From Sarcocystis neurona (Eukaryota > Apicomplexa > Conoidasida > Eucoccidiorida > Sarcocystidae): a stretch of 64,000 bases of DNA. Position numbers and translations under genes: made by a program. The notes under the pieces are model-generated. The model ran no database searches, had not been told where the DNA came from, and was given only the letters and a program-made list of their open reading frames with translations. The stretch's first letter is position 1, and each line of letters starts with the position of its first letter. Location: assembly GCA_000727475.1 (NCBI GenBank), contig KL647295.1, forward strand, positions 1,512,843 through 1,576,842, given 5' to 3'. Positions 57,601 to 64,000 of the stretch are shown piece by piece.

Positions 57601-59562
57601 ACGCTTCAGAGCACGCAGCAGCAGCAACAGAAGAGGAGGAGGACGAGGAGCAGCCGCAGCAGGACGGTGCGGCAGAGAATGGAGGGCCTGTGACGTCGTC
57701 GGCGGCTCTAGCAGACAGAACGCTTTGCAATGTCATGGTAGGCGAAGAAGAAGAACGACTTGACTGCCTGCACCGGGGCTGCCAAGGTCTGCTGTTCCAG
57801 CTGCCTGAAGTAGGGGCTATTTACGTGCGTGTCTTCTCGCACGGCTATATATGTGTGAATGTAGGTAAGGAGACATACGTGTACGTACCTCACCACAGGC
57901 GCTCGTGTATTTATACGCGTACGTGTGGGAGTGCGTGCGTATGTATGTAGATACAGATGTATACACGCGCGCCTCACATACGCTCATGTGGTGTACACAC
58001 ACGTGCGCGAGTGGGTAGGTCCGCGTGTGGCAGTGGCTTTTCGTACACACGTAAGTTTGACGCTGAGTATATCTGGGTCTCTCCGCATCCGTTCACGCAT
58101 GTGCATGCGCCTGCGCAGGTGCAGTACCGACGCAGATTCCGGTCTGCCAGCAGCAGGCGCCTTCTCGTCGTACGCGCATGCGTAGAGGTTCATGAGTCTA
58201 CGTATAAGTAAGGGTTTCCCTTGGGTGTGTGTGTGGGCGTATCTGTCCGCAAGTGTATACGGGTGGACTCATTCATCTCCGCACGCGCGTCTGTGAGTGT
58301 GTGCCGTACACAAACTGAGACAGCAGCAGCCGGCAGTAGGGAAGGTGTGACTGGCTCATAACAACACTTGTGCCCGCCTTTCCATTTTTGCGTTCTCTCT
58401 TGTGTAATACGTGCGTACACATCCACGGCCGTATGTGGAGAGGTGTGGCTACTGATGTTTTTTTTTCTTGTGCTGTGGCTCCCGCGGGCGTGTTGCTGCT
58501 CTGCACAAGGACGACCACGTGACAGCTTAAGAAGCAGCTACGCAAAGGTATGCACGCGTACGGGGGTCCAATAGGAAGGACGCATACCTTTAGCTTACAC
58601 GTGAGCGGCTAAACACACACATGTGCCACTGGATACGGATACGCACGTGGATGAATATGCTTGCAGGTGCTGCACACGTCTGCGTGGGCGGGATTGATGA
58701 ACGAGGGGAACAGACTTCTTGTGAGCGAGTGGGGCCCACACGTCTTGTATACAAACACATGTGTACGGACTTCGGCGACTGCACACGTACACCCTCTGCC
58801 TGCATGCGCGTCGGCCTCTGTACATGTGCGTCCGTGTATATATACACACATATGGTGACTTGTTATGTACATAGATATGTGTATTTGAGGATGCATCTGT
58901 ACGTACACATACATCTGTACACTTCTGTACATACGTCTATTTATTTTTGAGTGTATCCCCTTCCTGTGCTTATGCGTGCGCGTGCACCTGTGTATATGTA
59001 TCCATGCATATATATATACGTGTATAACTGTCTTGAGATGGATTTTGCCATTTCTACTCCTGTGTCTCCATATATACATGTATATATGGAGGCGCTCTTC
59101 TCGCCTTCACGTGTGCCTGCCTTTATATTCTTATACATGCAAATGTGTGTCTACATATATATATATATATACATGTGTATGTGTACGTAAATGTAGCTTT
59201 CTACCCTCCGGATGCATTGCGTGTCACACGCGTGCACTTGTGTGATATGGCCGCTGCCGCACACGTACGTCTGAATCTGCCTCAGGATCGCTGCACCAAG
59301 GAAGAGTTCGACCGCTGGGCAGAACAGTTTCGCGAGGAAATGATTGCACGTGGAGTTTGGAAAGGGTTGTGTGGGCAGCAGCGGAGCGGCGTTTTGACGG
59401 GAAGGCAACTGTTTGAGCGCGACGCTTCTCTTGCGACTGCGGATAATGGAGAGCTCGACGATGTAGAGGAGGCAGAAGCAAATTTTAAAAAGGAGAGTGG
59501 GGATGCAGACGAAGAAGAAACAGCAGGAAGCGCGCGGAAGCGCAACAACAGTCGGCAACCAG
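54395..59562 (+). CDS. RWDD1: RWD domain-containing protein, RWDD1/Gir2 (DFRP2) type; last exon unresolved
   Basis: Exons are 54395-54617, 56136-56245, 57537-57737 and 59286-59562, with phases 1, 0, 0, 1 all consistent, giving about 270 residues. Exon 1 begins M-A-G-C-S-E-E-Q-Q-M-E-L-E-A-L-E-A-L-F, the start of an RWD domain, and contains the Y-P-A-G-Y-P-E turn typical of that fold. Exon 2 closes the RWD domain (M-M-Y-T-I-A-E-F). Exon 3 is acidic and Gln-rich. Exon 4 carries F-D-R-W-A-E-Q-F and L-T-G-R-Q-L-F-E, matching the conserved F-x-x-W-x-x-x-F and L-S/T-G-x-Q-L-F-E block of RWDD1 and yeast Gir2. Those proteins bind DRG-family GTPases and act in translation-related control; that function is inferred from the family. 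Human RWDD1 is 243 residues, so little C-terminal sequence should be missing. Exon 4 ends at CCAG|GTGGGT in phase 1. Confidence 0.85.
54618..56135 (+). other. Intron 1 of the RWDD1-type gene
   Basis: GTAAGG donor to GGCGCAG acceptor, 1.5 kb. The first 220 bases are a degenerate CTG-rich tract (54625-54840) that reads as poly-Leu on one strand and poly-Ala/Gln on the other. A TATA microsatellite lies near 55945. Confidence 0.75.
56136..56245 (+). CDS. RWDD1: RWDD1-type exon 2 (RWD domain C-terminal helices)
   Basis: The acceptor is GCTGGCGCAG and the donor TTCAG|GTGAGG, phase 1 in and 0 out. The sequence A-L-E-A-L-R-R-D-V-Q-A-E-M-E followed by M-M-Y-T-I-A-E-F corresponds to the last helices of the RWD fold. 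Confidence 0.85.
56246..57536 (+). other. Intron 2 of the RWDD1-type gene
   Basis: GTGAGG donor to GTGCAG acceptor, 1.3 kb. Nothing else recognised. Confidence 0.75.
57537..57737 (+). CDS. RWDD1: RWDD1-type exon 3 (acidic linker)
   Basis: The acceptor is GGTGTGCAG and the donor GTCATG|GTAGGC, phase 0 on both sides. It encodes E-W-L-R, an acidic run with five consecutive acidic residues, then Q-rich sequence. It replaces the charged coiled linker of animal RWDD1. Confidence 0.8.
57738..59285 (+). other. Intron 3 of the RWDD1-type gene
   Basis: GTAGGC donor to TGCCTCAG acceptor, 1.5 kb. Rich in GTGTAC/TATATA simple sequence, including TA runs near 58990 and 59155-59172. Confidence 0.75.
59286..59562 (+). 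CDS. RWDD1: RWDD1-type exon 4 (DFRP C-terminal block)
   Basis: The acceptor is CTGCCTCAG and the donor CCAG|GTGGGT, phase 0 in and 1 out. It contains K-E-E-F-D-R-W-A-E-Q-F, S-G-V-L-T-G-R-Q-L-F-E-R-D and an acidic Asp/Glu-rich tail ending in a basic R-K-R-N-N-S-R. An open segment with a phase-1 acceptor at about 60017-60158 (donor TTCTTT|GTATGT) is one possible continuation but has no family similarity. Confidence 0.87.
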
Positions 59563-61432
59563 GTGGGTCTCCCCTTGTTGACGTAGAAGATTCTCGTCGC
59601 TCTTTTTCTCTTTGGAGCGCTGCAGCTGCTTTCAATTTCTGCTTTGCTGCCACGAAGCTTCCCTTGTGGACTCACTTCTCACTGCCGCTGCTGCCGTGGT
59701 CTACCTGTTCTATTTAAATATTTTCTGCGTAATCGGTCGAGTTCGGCTATCATGTAAACAACTAATTTTGTGTCAGTAGTGGAGAAAAACATGTGAGCCA
59801 CATGGTGCTCACAAGCGACGCTCCCCCTCCAGCTGTTTTGCGATCTCCTGCGGCTTCCCCTGACTCAGACCACACCCTCGCAATGTGTAGCACTTAACGT
59901 TAGCAGAAGCGTTTCCCGTTTGCCGACAGTCGTTCTACTTCTGGTACTGCGTACGCGTAGCGTTCCGTAGTGCAACAGTTGTGCGTCATTCAGTCCTCCG
60001 GCTCTTTTGGTAGCTGTGGGTCTGGTGGGAGCAAGGGCTCCCCAAGCCAAGCAGGCTATCTCTCTCACGCGGGAGAGGCCGCCATCCCGCCGTCTCGACG
60101 GACGGTTGTTCCTCCTGTTTGGGTGCGAGAACGCATTTACTTTTGAAGACCGTTTCTTTGTATGTACACCTTACACGTGTATACTACGCATACATGTGGC
60201 TGACACACAGGTATCACCGTCCTCCTGGAAAGGTGTCGAGATGCACGTGGATATTTTTGCATGTTCGTGAAAGGTCGTACGGTACAGGGAGAGGTTGCGC
60301 ATATTTACTTATATGACTGTGTTCACGTCGACGTGCGTGGTGGAAGATGAGCGAGCCTTCGTCGCCCCTTCGTATCTTGTTTCTTCTCTTTAAGTGCGTG
60401 TCTCTGTGCGACACACCGGTCTACGTACGCATATGCGATGATTGGGTTTTGCTGTAATCACAACGGTCTACCCGTTCTAAGGGAGAACTGGTGCTGCTGC
60501 TCCCATGAACTGACGTGCTGCCACGCGCCTGACGGATACGATGAGGGATATCTTTGTTTTTTGCGTTCCTGCTCGTGTTTCTCGTGTTCCTCTCTTCGTG
60601 TTCGGCTGCCTCTCTTGTTTCCGTTCTTCCATTTCTTTTCTTCGTCTTCATGTTACCAGTCAACGGTGTCTTTCTTTTTCTTCTCATCATCATCTCTTCT
60701 ATGTCTACGTCCCTGTGTCGTCGGTGCTGTTTCTCTCTTCACACCAGGTGTCCTTCAATACTTGTCTGTCCTCCAGAATCGCCTTTGCAGTGATCTTAGT
60801 CGCATCACACCGCTGATTAAGTGAATCTACGCGTCTGCGGGGAAGTTGCGAGTCGTAACACCCTTCTATGTGCGTGCCCGAGTGTCTGCTTCTTCTTCGA
60901 GCCAGGCGCATTTCTGTACATGTTCTTCACACGGCGGCCTGCGTTCGGCGCACAAACGGTGTACCCAGAGGACAAGCTACTTTTTCTACACTGCAGGCCT
61001 CTGTAATAGTCAACGCTAATTGATCGTTACATCGGACACGTATGCGTGTGTACAAGTATAGGTGGACGCATGTTCTAGCCGGCCTCGTGGCTGCGCCTAG
61101 TCTCTCCACACGTGGGGATCACACTCCTGTAAATGCAGATGTACGTACTTGTTCACAAACACTTCCATCTACGTATTTACATGTACGCGCAAGTGGTAGT
61201 CAGTGTCTCTGTCCCGAGAAGCTACAAGTATTGTTCTGTTGTTGGATGGGTATGTCGCTGCGATGCTGTTGCGTGAATTTGTTGCTGCGAAGCCTCAGGT
61301 GTCATGTGGAAGGACGAGAATTTATTTACTGTTGACGATCCCGACGATCTGCCTTCGGATTGAGATGGTCGTTCTTGAAACCAGGTGATGTTGTAGCAGT
61401 TTAGTTTCAGTACACGCTGTGTACGGATTCAC
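59563..61432. other. Region containing the unresolved 3' end of the RWDD1-type gene
   Basis: Several plus-strand phase-1 acceptors are possible (before 60017, 60197 and 60749), none diagnostic. The last gives a 25-codon frame to TGA at 60822-60824. Confidence 0.45.
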
Positions 61433-61611
61433 CTGTTGCGCATCTACTGTTGTAGTTGTAGTAGCGTGCGCAGCTAGCAACACTTCCGTCTTCCGGGTGC
61501 GGGCTTCTTTTGCTGCCCTTCTCGCTTCAAGACTCCTAGGTACCGCCATATATCGTCGCTGAAGCTTTGTCACACAACGAGCGTTGATAAGGATACGTGC
61601 GCAGCTTGTGC
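61433..61611 (-). CDS. Well-formed isolated exon of an unidentified gene
   Basis: On the minus strand a strong pyrimidine tract (CCCCTCTCTCTCTTTTTCTAC) precedes the acceptor CTCCCCGCAG. The donor is CAACAG|GTGAAT. Entry is phase 1 and exit phase 0. The 59 residues include T-S-C-A-R-I-L-I-N-A-R-C, a basic helical stretch (L-E-A-R-R-A-A-K-E-A-R-T-R-K), and a Thr run followed by Val-Asp-Ala-Gln-Gln. No family is recognised. It lies antisense to the tail of the RWDD1-type gene, so it belongs to a neighbour transcribed from the right, or the two overlap. Confidence 0.45.
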
Positions 61612-64000
61612 CTGCGGGGAGTACAGGTTCAGTTACGTAGAAAAAGAGAGAGAGGGGCGTTATGTGTATCTGTGTGTATATGTCCTTAGTGGCGTACGGG
61701 AGTGGGGACGCGCTAGGGCCGTAGAAGTGAGTACTGGCTTTAGCTATGAAGCAAGCTTCACAGTCTACTCTGTAGAACGTCACCAGCGCGCGTCTCTTTT
61801 GCAGCGCGAGAGGGTTGTTGTGGCCGACCGACTACTAGTATCTGCAAGGCGTGGAGAAAGACGAAGAGAGATTGTCGACAGTAGAAGAAGGTGGATTTGT
61901 TTTGGATGCCGAATGTTTCTGCCATTGATGTGGGTAGTAAGAAGCGTTCGCGAATTTTGGGAACGACGCAGAGGTGTGAAGTAATTAGACGCGTTGTACA
62001 CGCTGGCTTCTGATAACTCGTGTAAAGCCAACTGCCTCGGCGCAAAATAGTGGGCCAGATGGGTCACGCTGAGCTCGGGGTATTCGCGTTAGCACGCTGA
62101 TGCACGAAGCCATACACACACGTCAGGGGAACGCAGTGTGAATTAATGTGGCCGAGCGATTTAAGGGGGCTTGGCGTGGCAGTGCAACACTGGAAAGTCC
62201 GCAATTTGAGAAGTGCGGTTCTGGTTTCTAGGTGTATAGGAGCTCTTGCGCGGTCCATCAGGATGGGTGGATGACTTTCCTACGTTAAGAATATCGGGAG
62301 TTAGAGAATCGCGACCTGGAATAGTAGTATGGATGGGCTACATGGTAAGCGCCCTATCACGCATGCTGTGGATTAGAAGCATGAATACGGGGCTTGCGCG
62401 GTTTTGATATGGCCTTACTTCGTGAAGGCAGCACAGCGCCTCATCTGCGACAAGGTGGTTTTGCAACGCAGTGTGACGGCTACAATCTCTCGGCTGTCGG
62501 ACTAGTACGGCAACGGTAACTGGGGTCGTTGTAGCAGTTCTGATACCTCCACCTGAAACTGTAACTACGCTGCATTGTCAGCGCGTATGCAACGTGCTCG
62601 CTTTGCTCTTGTAGTACGCGTACGTCAAGCTGCTCATGCTGGAGTAATGCGGAGGCGAGTTGAAGTAATAGCACTGGCGCAGCTTGCGAGCTGGAGTAAA
62701 AAGTGATTGGGCTAGAGTGACAGCGTAGCCCAGAAAGACTACAAGACATTGGGTGTGTGGGCTCACGCTTTGCAACGTGTTCCCGACGATGTGCAGCCAT
62801 GTTGTCAGCAATGAATGCGAGGCTTTACTACCGAAGATAAGAAGTATGGGTGCTTACGCTGGAAAATCGGTGTACAACATATGGGACTTAGCGCTTGTAA
62901 CAGCAGCTGCCTTAAAGGAGGTGGCGGATGACGATGACACATGAGGACTTGTGAAATACCTTTAGGAAGACGGATCTGTGGATCGCCGGTCCAGCAATTT
63001 CAACAGGAAAGCTGGTTCTGCACCGTGTGCCGCTTGCGGAACAGCGAGCGAGTAGACGCAGCAGTAGCACGTGCATTTATACTCCAGCTGCGTTGTGTCG
63101 GCAGACACTTCGTGGACGGTCCACCAACAAGGAGGAATGACCATGCTGCCTTCATAACACCGTAGGAGCTGACCACTTGTCATGAAGGGCCGGCTGAGTG
63201 TGGAAGCGCGCCAGAAATCACGTGGCAAGACAGGGCCTGCAACGCTATGCAAGCTCGGGTCGTTGATTACACACAAGTGTTGATGCACGCATATCAAATG
63301 TGCTGTAGAGGTTGCGATGGACAACGGGTCGAGGACGGAAACGTCACGTGGCTCCTGCTTGGTCAGTGCTCTCGTATCTCTTCTGTCGAACAGTTTTTAT
63401 CATCTGCTCCTATATCCCGCCTCCAGCCCTTTTTCGGCTACTTCACGGTTTTGTCCGACTCCTCATTGACTGCTACTCCTTTGACGCCGCCTCCTTTGTC
63501 GCATCTGGTGATGTGGGAGAGCAAGAGAATCGCTTTTCGACAAGTCGTGCAGGCATTGTTCGCGCTCTACAATTTGTTGTGGAGAGTTCTGCTGCGTTGG
63601 GTGACGGTCGACGATATTTGTAATGGTCGTTTTATGAATATACTATGTCCTGCAAGCGCCACTCGTAGACACACACTACACGAAGGACGCAAGTGATGTT
63701 GCCGGCCAAGCAAAAAGTCTTCAGTAGTTGCCTGCGTCTCGGTGTGTACGTTGTCGCACTGGTTTGTACACGCTTGCGTACGTACATACACATAAACACG
63801 TATACATCACGCGTGCGTCTACAGGCACGTTTGTACAGTAACTTTTGTACGTATATGTGTTCGCGCAGAATCGAAAAGTACCACACTGACATCACGTAGC
63901 TCATCGCACGCCACACAACTGAGCGTTCACTTTACTCCGTAGCACGAAGCGCTTCGGACAGACACTGACCTCGTGATGCTGTAACCACGTCAAAAATGGA
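61612..64000. other. Right-edge region without an assigned gene
   Basis: It contains short open stretches on both strands (for example N-E-C-E-A-L-L-P-K-I-R near 62810, plus strand, ending in four Asp and Thr) and a Val/Thr/Ala-coding stretch at 62485-62575. No chain of exons could be built. Confidence 0.4.
63252..63360 (+). CDS. Weak exon candidate near the right edge
   Basis: An open stretch with M-C-C-R-G-C-D-G-Q-R-V-E-D-G-N ends at CTTG|GTCAGT, a good donor. The left boundary is uncertain (GACAG at 63232 is possible). No homology is recognised. Confidence 0.2.

Noticed and set aside
58590..59190. Frames rich in Tyr, Ile and His over GTGTAC/TATATA DNA
   Set aside because: Microsatellite translation products inside an intron.
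1..64000. CRISPR arrays, insertion sequences, attachment sites, rRNA or tRNA genes
   Set aside because: None seen. The direct repeats present are tandem duplications and microsatellites in a eukaryotic genome; tRNA detection by eye is not reliable, so a missed tRNA cannot be excluded.

Overview
The window is eukaryotic nuclear DNA that looks like a coccidian apicomplexan. The evidence is short exons separated by long GT-AG introns, CAG-type triplet runs giving Gln/Ala/Ser tracts, abundant TATA/CA microsatellites and low gene density. No operons, rRNA or tRNA genes, CRISPR arrays or recognisable transposons were seen. The long introns (0.9-5.5 kb) would suit a Sarcocystis-like genome, but Eimeria- or Cyclospora-like relatives cannot be excluded. 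A 493-base run of N (18126-18618) marks a scaffold gap. All exon limits below come from reading splice signals and checking phase by hand.

The main content is a pair of divergently transcribed, paralogous, multi-exon genes for secreted cysteine-rich modular proteins. Gene A is on the minus strand: exons 25929-24948, 19457-19027, 17006-16925, 15061-14514, 11809-11731 and 10642-10460, probably continuing left. Gene B is on the plus strand: exons 33973-35128, 38166-38584, 40304-40385, 41258-41826, 43035-43116 and 44094-44243, probably continuing right. Each starts with a signal peptide followed by a long low-complexity N-terminal exon. That exon is Lys- then Pro-rich in A and Pro/Ala/Ser-rich in B. 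It is then spliced, always in phase 1, to the same series of cysteine-rich exons. Intron phases match exon for exon, and two of the three short-exon positions are exactly 82 nt in B and 82/79 nt in A. About 8 kb (25930-33972) lies between the two start codons. I do not recognise the cysteine-rich domain, and it is the best candidate here for an undescribed system.

The right third holds a Gln/Ala-rich three-exon gene candidate (52327-53645, +). It is followed by four clear exons of an RWDD1/Gir2-type RWD-domain protein (54395-59562, +), whose last exon is not resolved. A single well-formed minus-strand exon of unknown gene lies at 61433-61611.

The left 10 kb, the 26-33.9 kb interval and 44.2-52.3 kb are mostly intron or intergenic DNA. 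They carry tandem duplications, microsatellites and a few weak exon candidates, including divergent further modules of genes A and B.
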